Shown: positions 1 through 10,301 of the stretch, one piece after another
Layout: each line of letters begins with the position of its first letter
Numbering within the stretch: position 1 is the first letter of the stretch
DNA from: CAJUOR01 sp964596105
GTDB lineage: Bacteria > Bacillota_I > Bacilli_A > Erysipelotrichales > Coprobacillaceae
DNA: 22,104 nucleotides
NCBI GenBank assembly: GCA_964596105.1
Contig: CAZQRT010000014.1
Location: 1 to 22,104 of the forward strand
Direction of reading: 5' to 3'
Program-made: the position numbers and the translations under genes
The notes under the pieces: model-generated
Databases searched by the model: none
What the model saw: only the letters and a program-made list of their open reading frames with translations
What the model was told of the DNA's origin: nothing

Positions 1-608
1 ATGAGATTTTCGTCAAACAAAAACGTCTGCGCGGGGATTTGATCTTTCCTGTCATAGTAATAATTCGCGCAGGCAAAAACGATGCCGGATTGATCCCTGT
101 CAAAGCTGCAGTTGAAAAGATCGATGAACTTCTTGTACGATTCCCCGATAAAGGCGAGGCCCTCATCAACCTGGTCTGGTGTGAATGTCGTGCCGTTGTA
201 GAACCGCGAGTTTTCTGCCGGGTCGATCACCCGGGCTGAGATGAGGTTGACGATCAACTCGTAGAGGCTGAACGGGAAGTGCATCCGGGAAGCCAGGATC
301 TCAGTGGTGTCTTTCACTTTCAACTCAGATAGTAGATTTGTAAGCAGGAAATGACCGGCATAGAATTCTCTGACAGAATCAAACGCGCGGGCTCGTCTTT
401 CTTTTTGGCGTTCCTGATTTTTCCTTTTCACATAATCTTTGTAATAGGCGACGGGATCAGGCATGTCCGCGGATATTAAGTCTTGAACATAGCCGAAGGA
501 TTCCACGCTTTTCGTCCGCGAACCTTTCTTTTCCTTGTCCCAGTAAGAGTCGTACATCTGCAGGTATATCCCTTTTTTCTTTTTGTCCTGTCTCAAAAAA
601 TAGGCCAT
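1..608 (-). CDS. IS1634-type transposase, N-terminal part (runs off left edge)
   Basis: Reading from the ATG at 608 on the minus strand gives 202 codons open to the window edge, so only the N-terminal part is present. The protein begins MAYFLRQDKKKKGIYLQMYD and continues with a KKGSRTKSVESFGYV stretch and a DMPDPVAYYKDYV stretch. From memory this layout (MAYFL start, KG-Y-I-S/YD strand, K-SLGY/V, D-I-DP-A-F) is the N-terminus of IS1634-family DDE transposases of the IS4 superfamily, which cut and paste the element. A strong ribosome site, AGGAGG, lies at 616-621 just before the start. The catalytic DDE residues would lie to the left of the window and cannot be checked, so it is unknown whether the gene is intact. 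Confidence 0.78.
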   Translation of the reverse strand, partial: MAYFLRQDKKKKGIYLQMYDSYWDKEKKGSRTKSVESFGYVQDLISADMPDPVAYYKDYVKRKNQERQKERRARAFDSVREFYAGHFLLTNLLSELKVKDTTEILASRMHFPFSLYELIVNLISARVIDPAENSRFYNGTTFTPDQVDEGLAFIGESYKKFIDLFNCSFDRDQSGIVFACANYYYDRKDQIPAQTFLFDENL

Positions 609-757
609 GAATCATCCTCCTGTTCTGTCAACATCCGTTTCCTTATAGTCTTACTCTTATACGACATCCGTAAAAAAAGCAAGGAAAACCTTTGTGCTTT
701 GCCCTTGATTTATAATTATCCCCCTTAACAACATTTCTCATGTGGGATTTTTGTGCC
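1..757 (-). mobile_element. Partial IS1634-like insertion sequence, upstream end
   Basis: The transposase gene plus its upstream region. The left limit of the element is outside the window. The right limit is not certain: on the minus strand a sequence starting GGCACAAAAATCCCACATG (about 757 back to 739) looks like an element terminus, and a second possible edge is near 724. No target duplication or partner inverted repeat can be checked because the other end is missing. If the end is near 757 the element sits only about 35 bases before the protease gene start. Confidence 0.4.
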
Positions 758-762
758 GATTA

Positions 763-771
763 TGATACAAT
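763..771 (+). promoter_or_regulatory. Possible extended -10 promoter for the protease-uvrB operon
   Basis: TGA followed by TACAAT (766-771) fits an extended -10 element. No convincing -35 lies 16-18 bases upstream, and that stretch may belong to the insertion sequence. The expected start of transcription, near 778, leaves a very short leader before the AGGTGAT ribosome site at 782-788. The call is weak. Confidence 0.3.
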
Positions 772-791
772 AAAGGTCTGAAGGTGATGAT

Positions 792-2194
792 ATGGAAAAA
801 AAGCAATTCCGGTCGGTGATACGTCTCGTGCTGACCTTTGTTTTAGGCGTCGGCGTCGGCATGCTGATCCGCTTTCACGGCAGTAACTCCCTGCCCTCGC
901 AAAACAGCACCGGCCTGGAGCAGTTTGACATGGTCTATCAGACCATTTCCGATAACTGGCTCGATGCCGCCGGGCAGGAGGATCTTGATCTGGAAACCGC
1001 GGCGATCGCCGGTTTCATCGACCGTCTGGGCGACCCCCATACCGCCTATTTGTCCAATGAGGAGCTGGAGAGCTTTACCAGTGCGGTCGACGGCAGCTTC
1101 GCCGGCATCGGCGTGACTTATTCCATGGGCCATGAGGGCGGTGTGATCTCCGCCGTCATCCCGGATTCCCCCGCCGCCAAAGCCGGGATTTTACCGGGCG
1201 ACATCCTCATCGCGGTCGATGATCAAGAGATCAAAGATTTAAGCAGCGATGAGGTCAAAGCTCTCGTCGTCGGGGAAGAAGGCACCGCGGTCAAGATTAC
1301 CGTGCAGCGCAACCGCGAGCAGCTTGACTTTCAAATCAAACGCGCCAAGGTCGATTCCAGTGTCAGCTACGAGATCCGCGACCACAATATCGCCTTTCTC
1401 GATATCAATACCTTTGGCGACATGACCACAGCCTCCATCGCCAAAGCCCTGGACGCTTTTCAAAACAGTAAATGCCAGACCATCGTCATTGATTTAAGAG
1501 ACAACACCGGCGGATATTTAAGCTCCGTGACCGATATTTTAGGCCTGTTCGTGGAAGAGGGGGAAACCCTGTTCACCATGGAAGACGCCAAAGGCGACGT
1601 CACGGCATACCGCTCGGAAGAAGAACAGACTTATCACTTTGAGCACGGCTATATTCTCGTCAACCAGGAAACCGCCAGTGCCGCCGAGGTCATGAGCGGA
1701 GTTCTGCAGCAGTTAAAAGACTACCGCCTGGTCGGTAAGACCACCTACGGCAAAGGCACCGCCCAGACCCAGTTCATGATGCCTGATTTAAGCGCGGTCA
1801 AATACACCTACGCGAAATGGCTGCTGCCGGACGGCACCTGGATCAACAATACCGGCCTGACCCCTGATATTGAAATTCACGCCGACGGTTTAAACGATTT
1901 CTATAATATTCTCTTTTCTGACGGGGAAATTCTGACCCTTGACAGCGTTGACGCCAAAACCATGGAAGCGCAGCGCATGCTCAAACAGCTCGGCTATGAT
2001 GTGACCCGCCAGGACGGCTACTTCGATACCCAGACTCAGAATGCCCTCATGGCCTTTGAGCAGGATCACGGGCTGACGGTTGACGGCAGTTTCGATGAAA
2101 GTGACGCCGACGCCCTGATTTCCGCCCTGATCGCCTATTATAATGATTTATCCCACGATGTCTGGTATCAGACCTGCCTGAAGGAACTGGGTTT

Positions 2195-2198
<4 letters not shown>
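792..2198 (+). CDS. S41 family C-terminal processing protease with PDZ and peptidoglycan-binding domains
   Basis: A 468-residue serine protease of the CtpA/Prc type. Residues about 11-27 form one membrane segment, so the rest probably acts on the outer face of the membrane. Then come an S41 N-terminal helical part (42-95), a PDZ domain (about 100-175, with PAAKAGILPGD) that binds unstructured C-termini, and the protease core. Ser296 in TASAAEVMSG and Lys321 in TTYGKGTAQ form the expected Ser-Lys dyad with the family spacing of 25 residues, and Gln325 follows at +4. The tail (about 387-446) is a peptidoglycan-binding type 1 repeat (QRMLKQLGY...FDTQTQNALMAFQ-like). The family trims exported proteins or cell-wall enzymes; the substrate here is unknown. 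The start is set by the AGGTGAT ribosome site. The stop overlaps the uvrB start (ATGA), so it is the first gene of a coupled operon. Confidence 0.93.
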
Positions 2199-4154
<1,956 letters not shown>

Positions 4155-4165
<11 letters not shown>

Positions 4166-5312
4166 GACGGTGCTGGACGCTCTGGTTGAAGCCGGGGGCC
4201 GGCCTTATGTGGTCGGCGGCGCTGTCCGCGATTATTTCCTTGGTCAGCCGGGTCATGATATTGATGTCGAGGTGTTCAACCTGCCTGATCAGAATCTTCT
4301 TGATGTTTTAGAACATTTTGGCAAGGTCCGCTTTTTCGGCCGCCAGTTTGGCATTTACCAGATCGCCGGTCTGGAGCAGGTGGATTTCGCCCTGCCGCGC
4401 CGGGAGACGAAAACCGGGAGCGGGCATCGCGGTTTTGCCATTCAGAGCGATCCTTATCTGGAACTTAAAAAAGCGGCCAGCCGCCGTGATTTTACCATCA
4501 ACGCCCTGTACTATGACTGGGAGAGAAAATGTCTGGAGGATCCTTATGAGGGTTTAGATGATCTCAACCGGGGCATCTTGCGGGTCGTGGATTTTGACCA
4601 TTTCAGCGAGGATCCCTTACGGGTGCTGCGCATGGCGCGGTTTCTGGCCCGCCTGAATTTTCAGCCTGATCCCGCCAGCAAGGCCCTCTGTGAGAAGATG
4701 GTTGCTTCTCATGAGCTGGACACGCTGTCGCCGGAAAGAGTTTCGGATGAGCTGGAGAAGCTTTGCCTGAGTCCTTATCCGGCTGCGGGCATTCGTTTTC
4801 TCAAATCGATTTCCTATCTTGATGTGGCTGAGGAAGCTTTGGCGAAGTTAACAAATATGCCTGCTTTAGCGGATCCTCTGCCTTACATTTTATACTGTTT
4901 AAAAAGCGGGGGATATATGGTTCCGCTGGTGAAAAAGGCGCCCTGGCAGAAGGAGCAGGCGCTGGAGAAGGATCTTAAGGAATTAATGAATCTTCTCAGG
5001 TGTCCTTATGATGAAACGGAATTTAAACTTTTTTTAGCGCGCGCTAAATCCGAGCGCGGCGCGCTTTTTGCCCTCGTTCCCGAAGGAACGTGGCTGGAAG
5101 AAGTGAAAGATATTGAAGTGCCATCGCCTCTGGTGAGAGGGCGGGACCTGCTTGAGCTCGGCTTTAAGCCTGGAAGGAAACTGGGAAAACTGTTAAAGCA
5201 GGCATATATCATGCAGTTATCAGGACGGGACAAAGAGACCATCCTGTCAGAGTTGAGGGGGAATGACCATGGCTCAGGAGAACCTGGTGGTCAAAGGCGC
5301 GAGGGTCAATAA
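4155..5312 (+). CDS. cca: Class II CCA tRNA nucleotidyltransferase / poly(A) polymerase family
   Basis: A 385-residue class II nucleotidyltransferase that most likely adds or repairs the 3' CCA end of tRNA from CTP and ATP without a template. The nucleotidyltransferase motif is GGAVRD (21-26) followed by DID (35-37), the metal-binding carboxylates. RRDFTINAL is at 110-118, and EDPLRVLRMARF (152-163) is the EDxxR motif that reads the incoming base. The end (about 340-375) carries the RGRDLLELGFKPG-KLGKLL-QA-IMQL pattern common in this family. No HD phosphohydrolase domain is visible. CCA-adding and poly(A)-adding enzymes cannot be told apart with full confidence by motif alone. The gene overlaps uvrB by 11 bases and uvrA by about 44, so it is embedded in the repair operon. 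Confidence 0.9.
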
Positions 5313-8094
5313 TTTAAAGAATATCGATGTGACCATTCCGCGCGATAAATTAGTGATCATGACGGGGCTGTCGGGTTCCGGGAAAACCAGTCTGGCGTTT
5401 GACACGATCTATGCCGAGGGGCAGCGCCGTTATGTGGAGTCTTTATCGAGCTATGCCCGGCAGTTTTTAGGGGGCGTGGAAAAGCCGGATATTGACAGCA
5501 TTGAAGGACTGAGTCCGGCCATCGCCATCGATCAGAAAACGACCAGTCACAACCCGCGAAGCACCGTGGGCACCGTCACGGAAATCTATGATTATCTCCG
5601 GCTGCTGTATGCCCGGATCGGCGTCGCCTACTGTCCGGATCACCATATTCCGATTCAGTCCCAGACGATCAAGCAGATGTGCGAGGCGGTGGACAGCTAC
5701 GAGGAAGGCAGCCGTCTGCAGATCCTGGCGCCGGTCATTAAAAATAAAAAAGGCACCCACAAGGAGCTTTTTAACCGCCTGTTAAAGGAAGGGTATGTGC
5801 GGGTGCGGGTCGATAAAGAGACGCGGCTATTGGAAGAGGATATCACCCTGGAGAAAAATGTCCGCCACAATATTGAAGTCATCGTCGACCGCTTAATTAA
5901 AAGAGGTCACGATCATACCCGCCTGGCTGATTCGCTGGAAACCGCCTGCAAGCTGGCGGACGGCGAGGTCATCATCGAGAATCTGACCGCCGGCACGGAA
6001 GCGCTATTCAGTCAGAATCAGGCCTGCCCGGTCTGCGGCTTTTCCGTTCCCAAACTGGAGCCGCGGCTGTTCTCTTTTAACTCGCCTTTAGGAGCCTGCC
6101 CGGACTGCCACGGCCTGGGCATCAAAGAGGAAGTCGATATCGATCTGTTGATTCCGGATTTCAACCTTTCCATCAATCAGGGCGGCATCCGCTTTTTCAA
6201 AACCGCGGTGGGTACCGACCGCATTGAATGGCAGCGTTTCACCACCTTGTGTCAGGCTTATCAGATCGATATGGACAAGCCGTTAAAAGATTTTACCAAA
6301 GAGGAGATGCGGATCATCCTGTACGGCTCGGACCGTCCCATTTCTTATGAGATCGTCTCCAGCTCGGGCAATGTCAACCGCAACACGAAATATCTGGAAG
6401 GCATCAAGACGATGATTGAAAGGCGCTATGAGGAAACCGGCTCGCGCTTCAGCAAGGAGTGGTACGCGTCTTTTATGGCCGAGCACACCTGCCCGACTTG
6501 TCAGGGCAAACGGCTGACCCGGGAAGTTTTAAGCGTCGAGGTCGGCGGCCTGAACATCGCGCAGCTGACGGAGCTGTCGGTCAAGAAGGCTCTTGATTTC
6601 TTTAACTCTTTAACCTTAACTAAAACCCAGGAGAATATCGCGGCGCTGATTTTAAAGGAAATCAGAGACCGCCTTGGCTTTCTCGTCAATGTCGGACTGG
6701 ATTATCTGACCCTGGCGCGCAGCGCGAGCGGCCTTTCCGGCGGCGAGGCGCAGCGCATCCGGCTGGCGACGCAGATCGGTTCGCATTTAACCGGCGTGCT
6801 TTATGTGCTGGACGAGCCTTCGATCGGGCTTCATCAAAGAGATAACGGCAAGCTGATCGACACCTTAAAGTCGATTCGCGATTTAGGCAACACGGTGCTC
6901 GTTGTTGAGCATGATGAGGATACCATGCGCGCCGCGGATTACATCGTGGATATCGGTCCCGGAGCCGGGGTGCATGGCGGGACCGTGGTCGCGGCCGGCA
7001 CGCCGGAGGAAATCATGGCCTGTCCGGACAGTTTAACCGGGCAGTATCTGGCCGGGATTAAAAGCATCCCGGTGCCAAAAAAACGCCGCAAGGGCAACGG
7101 TCATGTTCTTGAGGTGATCGGCGCGAAAGTGCATAATTTAAAGAATATCCGGGTGAAGTTTCCGCTGGGCAAGATGATTGTCGTGACCGGGGTTTCCGGC
7201 AGCGGCAAGTCTTCCCTGGTCAATGAAGTGCTGTATAAGGCGATGGCGTCCAAACTTTATCACGCCAAGGATAAACCCGGCGAATATCAGGAAATCCGCG
7301 GCCTCGAGTATGTCGACAAGGTCATCAATGTTTCCCAGGATCCTATCGGGCGCACGCCGCGTTCCAATCCCGCGACATACACCGGGGTGTTTGATGACAT
7401 CCGCGATGTGTTCGCCAATACCCGGGAAGCGAAGATTCGCGGTTATGAGCGCGGGCGGTTTTCGTTCAATGTCAAAGGCGGCCGCTGCGAGGCTTGTCAG
7501 GGCGATGGCGTGAAGCGCATTTCCATGCATTTTCTGCCCGATGTCTATGTGCCTTGTGAGGAGTGCGGGGGCAAACGTTACAATGACGAAACCCTGGCCG
7601 TCACCTACAAGGGGAAAAACATCTATGAGGTGCTCGAGATGACGGTGGAGGAAGCCTGCGAGTTTTTTAAAAATATCCCGCGTATCGCGCCCAAGCTCAA
7701 CACCTTAAAAGATGTCGGGCTGGGGTATATGAAGCTCGGGCAGAGCGCGACGACACTGTCGGGCGGCGAGGCGCAGCGTGTCAAGCTGGCCAGCGAGCTG
7801 CAGAAGCGGCCGACCGGCAAGACGGTTTATATTCTGGATGAACCGACGACCGGGCTGCACAGCGAGGATGTCCGGGTGCTGATTTCGGTGCTGAACCGGA
7901 TTGTCGACAACGGCGACACGGTGATCATCATCGAGCATAATCTCGATATCATCAAGGTCGCGGATCATATTATTGATTTAGGTCCGGAGGGCGGCGATCT
8001 CGGGGGCACGGTCGTGGTGACCGGGACGCCGGAGCAGGTCGCGCAATACGAAAAGAGTTATACCGGACAGTTTTTAAAAAAGGTGCTGCCATGA
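5269..8094 (+). CDS. uvrA: UvrABC excision nuclease subunit A
   Basis: UvrA, the damage-sensing ATPase of nucleotide excision repair, which works as a dimer with UvrB. It has two ABC ATPase modules. First: Walker A GLSGSGKT (about 33-40), a zinc module with Cys253/256 and Cys277/280, signature LSGGEAQRIRLA (near 489) and Walker B LYVLDEPSIGLH. Second: GVSGSGKSS (near 640), the CEACQGDG...CEECGG zinc module needed for DNA binding, LSGGEAQRVKLA, and VYILDEPTTGLH. Two in-frame ATGs exist at 5263 and 5269. The GAGGGG ribosome site at 5255-5260 leaves only 2 bases to the first but 8 to the second, so 5269 (MAQENL) is preferred, giving 941 residues. The stop overlaps the next gene (ATGA). Confidence 0.98.
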   Translation: MAQENLVVKGARVNNLKNIDVTIPRDKLVIMTGLSGSGKTSLAFDTIYAEGQRRYVESLSSYARQFLGGVEKPDIDSIEGLSPAIAIDQKTTSHNPRSTVGTVTEIYDYLRLLYARIGVAYCPDHHIPIQSQTIKQMCEAVDSYEEGSRLQILAPVIKNKKGTHKELFNRLLKEGYVRVRVDKETRLLEEDITLEKNVRHNIEVIVDRLIKRGHDHTRLADSLETACKLADGEVIIENLTAGTEALFSQNQACPVCGFSVPKLEPRLFSFNSPLGACPDCHGLGIKEEVDIDLLIPDFNLSINQGGIRFFKTAVGTDRIEWQRFTTLCQAYQIDMDKPLKDFTKEEMRIILYGSDRPISYEIVSSSGNVNRNTKYLEGIKTMIERRYEETGSRFSKEWYASFMAEHTCPTCQGKRLTREVLSVEVGGLNIAQLTELSVKKALDFFNSLTLTKTQENIAALILKEIRDRLGFLVNVGLDYLTLARSASGLSGGEAQRIRLATQIGSHLTGVLYVLDEPSIGLHQRDNGKLIDTLKSIRDLGNTVLVVEHDEDTMRAADYIVDIGPGAGVHGGTVVAAGTPEEIMACPDSLTGQYLAGIKSIPVPKKRRKGNGHVLEVIGAKVHNLKNIRVKFPLGKMIVVTGVSGSGKSSLVNEVLYKAMASKLYHAKDKPGEYQEIRGLEYVDKVINVSQDPIGRTPRSNPATYTGVFDDIRDVFANTREAKIRGYERGRFSFNVKGGRCEACQGDGVKRISMHFLPDVYVPCEECGGKRYNDETLAVTYKGKNIYEVLEMTVEEACEFFKNIPRIAPKLNTLKDVGLGYMKLGQSATTLSGGEAQRVKLASELQKRPTGKTVYILDEPTTGLHSEDVRVLISVLNRIVDNGDTVIIIEHNLDIIKVADHIIDLGPEGGDLGGTVVVTGTPEQVAQYEKSYTGQFLKKVLP

Positions 8095-8441
8095 ATATCC
8101 GTCTCGTTTCCCCGTTTTGCCTGCTGGCGCGTTTCGTGACCGGTTTTTTCCTCTACGGGATATTTGATCCGGATCATTTTTCCCGCGGTTTGACGGTCAG
8201 TCTGATAGAAACGGTGATTTTCGCGGTTTTGCTGACGGGGTTTGACTATTTGGTGGTAAAATATGTAAACAAGCCAGGTCTTTTGCTGAGTGCGCTGGTG
8301 AAGATCGCGCCGGAGATCTGCACTTGTGTGGCGGGGTTTTTAGCCGCGGGATTCGGGCACGGTTATGTGATCCGGGTGATCGCGCTGGATCTTGCCGCGC
8401 GGCTTTTAGCTGTGGAAAGGAGGGACGGACATGGCCGGTAA
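8091..8441 (+). CDS. Small membrane protein between uvrA and hprK, function unknown
   Basis: A 116-residue protein that I do not recognise. It has about three hydrophobic segments (near residues 8-26, 36-60 and 65-90) and a short basic C-terminus (RLLAVERRDGHGR). It is probably real: it starts on the ATGA of the uvrA stop and overlaps hprK by 11 bases, and the base composition matches its neighbours. In several Bacillota, small membrane proteins (YvlC/YvlD, PspC/holin-like) sit at the same place between uvrA and hprK. This may be a positional counterpart, but I see no clear sequence match. Confidence 0.65.
   Translation: MNIRLVSPFCLLARFVTGFFLYGIFDPDHFSRGLTVSLIETVIFAVLLTGFDYLVVKYVNKPGLLLSALVKIAPEICTCVAGFLAAGFGHGYVIRVIALDLAARLLAVERRDGHGR
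8416..8424 (+). promoter_or_regulatory. Strong ribosome binding site for hprK
   Basis: AAAGGAGGG, six bases before the ATG at 8431 and lying inside the end of the preceding small gene. It fixes the hprK start and suggests that hprK can be translated at a higher rate than the coupled gene before it. Confidence 0.8.
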
Positions 8442-9384
8442 ACATGTGGTCGATGTTGAAGAAATCAAAACATATTTTAATCTGGAGCAGGTGACGGGTG
8501 ACGCTGACAGTCTCAAGCGGGAGATTGTCAAGGCGGAGATCACGCGTCCGGGCTTTGAGCTGGCCGGGTTCTTTAAGCATACCGATCCCCGCCGTATCGT
8601 GGTTTTCGGGGAGAAGGAGATGGCTTTCATCACCAGTCAGCTGGATGAGAAGACGCAGCTGGAGCGGTTTACGAAACTGATGGCAGAGGAGACTCCGGCG
8701 ATTATCATCGCGCGTCATCTGGAGTGTCCGGCGCTTTTGAAGCAGGCGGCGGAGAAGAATAATTTTCCGGTTTTTGTGACGGATCAGCCGACGGGGCGGT
8801 TCGCGATCGCTTTGTCGTCTTATCTCGATGAGCAGCTGGCCGAGGAGACGCTCATGCACGGGGTGTTTATGAGTATCCACGGCAAAGGGGTTCTGATTCG
8901 CGGCGACAGCGGCATCGGCAAAAGCGAGATCGCGCTGGAGCTGATCAAAAGCGGGCATCTTTTGATCGCGGATGACGCCGTGGAGCTTTATCATATCGGC
9001 GCGAAGATTGTCGGCAAGTCACCGCAGGTTTTAGAGAATCTTCTCGAGATTCGCGGCATCGGTGTCATCGATGTGGTCAAAATGTATGGCGTGTCGGCGA
9101 TTCTGGACCGCCATGAGGTGGATCTGGTGATTCAGCTGGAGCGCTGGGTTCCGAGCAAGGAGTACACGCGGATCGGCACGGAGGAGAGCAATCTGGCCGA
9201 GGAGATTTTAGGCGTGGCGATTCCCAAGGCGATTGTCCCGGTGACGGGCGGGCGCAGCATGGCCGCGGTGATTGAGGCGGCTGTCATGAATATGCGTTTG
9301 AAGGAGCTTGGCTTTGATTCCAGCCAGGAGTTCGTGGATCGCATTTTGCGCAATATTTCTCAGAATCAGGATGAAAAGGGGTGA
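8431..9384 (+). CDS. hprK: HPr kinase/phosphorylase
   Basis: A 317-residue bifunctional enzyme that phosphorylates HPr of the sugar phosphotransferase system on Ser46 and removes that phosphate, so setting carbon catabolite repression through CcpA. Visible: an N-terminal domain (1-125), the LMHG segment with the conserved His143, Walker A GDSGIGKS (158-165), the acidic ADD pair (181-182), and the family signature LEIRGIGVIDV (205-215) followed by the catalytic K-loop region. Length is normal (about 310-320). It sits between the small membrane gene and lgt, an arrangement common in Bacillota. Its presence argues that the host uses HPr-Ser based regulation. Confidence 0.97.
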   Translation: MAGKHVVDVEEIKTYFNLEQVTGDADSLKREIVKAEITRPGFELAGFFKHTDPRRIVVFGEKEMAFITSQLDEKTQLERFTKLMAEETPAIIIARHLECPALLKQAAEKNNFPVFVTDQPTGRFAIALSSYLDEQLAEETLMHGVFMSIHGKGVLIRGDSGIGKSEIALELIKSGHLLIADDAVELYHIGAKIVGKSPQVLENLLEIRGIGVIDVVKMYGVSAILDRHEVDLVIQLERWVPSKEYTRIGTEESNLAEEILGVAIPKAIVPVTGGRSMAAVIEAAVMNMRLKELGFDSSQEFVDRILRNISQNQDEKG

Positions 9385-9390
9385 CGGGGG

Positions 9391-10224
9391 ATGACTTTCT
9401 TTCCGAACCGGCAGACTTTTTTACAGATCGGCCCGCTCCATATTCAGTGGTACGCGATTTTCATCATCGCGGGGGCATTACTGGGCTTTTATCTGGCGGT
9501 GCAGCAGCTGAAAAAGGTCGGCGTGTCCAAGGAGATGGCTGAGGATTTCTTCATTTACGCGCTTTTGATCGGGATTGTCGGGGCGCGGGTCTGGTATGTG
9601 GTGTTTATGTATCAGGATCTTTACGCGCACCGGCCGTTCTGGGATATGTTCAAGATCTGGGAGGGCGGCCTGGCGATTCAGGGCGGCCTGATCGCCGCGA
9701 TCGCTTTCGGTTTTTACTATTTCTGGAAAAAGAAGGTGCCTTTGATGCGCACCGCGGATGCTATCATGCCTTGTGTGCTGGTGGCGCAGAGTATCGGGCG
9801 TTGGGGCAATTTTATGAATCAGGAGGCGCACGGCGAAGCGGTGGGGCGGCAGTTTCTGGAGAGTCTGCATCTGCCAAATTTTATCATCGAGGGCATGAAC
9901 ATCAACGGCGTTTATTATCAGCCGACGTTTCTTTATGAGTCGCTGGGGGATTTACTGGTGTTTCTTATTCTCGTGCTGGTGGTGGCGCGGATTTACACCC
10001 GGCACGGCGAGCTTTTCTGCGGTTATTTTATCGGTTACGGCATCGTGCGGATCATCGTCGAGGGCATGCGCACGGATTCTTTGATGCTGGGGCCGCTGCG
10101 CATGGCGCAGGTGACGTCGCTGGTAGGAATTGTCGCGGCTGTCGGGGTAATTTTCTATTTGCACCGCAAGGGGCAGAAGGTGACGGAGGAAACCCGCCTG
10201 TGGACGTTGACAAGGTCGCGATAG
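9391..10224 (+). CDS. lgt: Prolipoprotein diacylglyceryl transferase
   Basis: A 277-residue polytopic membrane enzyme that moves a diacylglyceryl group from phosphatidylglycerol to the lipobox cysteine of prelipoproteins, the first step of lipoprotein maturation. The Lgt signature GRWGNFMNQEAHG is at 136-148, and the essential arginines appear at Arg139 region and in the late GIVRIIVEGMR segment. At least six hydrophobic segments are visible. It starts 6 bases after the hprK stop with a GGGG-type ribosome site and ends the operon. Odd point: the place of E. coli His103 (HGG) reads AIQGGL, with Gln98. The substrates in this window include the ZnuA-type lipoprotein and the small lipoprotein gene at 19199. 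Confidence 0.97.
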   Translation: MTFFPNRQTFLQIGPLHIQWYAIFIIAGALLGFYLAVQQLKKVGVSKEMAEDFFIYALLIGIVGARVWYVVFMYQDLYAHRPFWDMFKIWEGGLAIQGGLIAAIAFGFYYFWKKKVPLMRTADAIMPCVLVAQSIGRWGNFMNQEAHGEAVGRQFLESLHLPNFIIEGMNINGVYYQPTFLYESLGDLLVFLILVLVVARIYTRHGELFCGYFIGYGIVRIIVEGMRTDSLMLGPLRMAQVTSLVGIVAAVGVIFYLHRKGQKVTEETRLWTLTRSR

Positions 10225-10235
10225 TCTGCTAAGAT
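10207..10235 (+). promoter_or_regulatory. Strong sigma-A promoter for metG inside the 3' end of lgt
   Basis: TTGACA (10207-10212), a 17-base spacer and TAAGAT (10230-10235), with TGC just before the -10 (extended -10). It overlaps the lgt stop codon. Expected transcription start near 10242, about 60 bases before the metG start. Confidence 0.75.
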
Positions 10236-10259
10236 GGGTTAAGAAAGGCGTTGGAAATT

Positions 10260-10288
10260 TCGTCCTTTTAAAGGACGATTTTGTTTTT
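10260..10288 (+). terminator. Terminator-like hairpin between lgt and metG, inside the metG leader
   Basis: TCGTCCT, loop TTTAA, AGGACGA (stem of 7 pairs, 10260-10278), followed by TTTTGTTTTT. It can end lgt operon transcripts. Because the metG promoter lies upstream of it, metG messages must pass it too, so it could also act as an attenuator. The metG ribosome site follows at once at 10290. Confidence 0.7.
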
Positions 10289-10301
10289 CAGGAGGAAGAT
10301 T

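Noticed and set aside
10236..10301. T-box riboswitch before metG
   Set aside because: The leader is only about 60 bases and lacks the stem I and the T-box sequence; only a simple hairpin is present.
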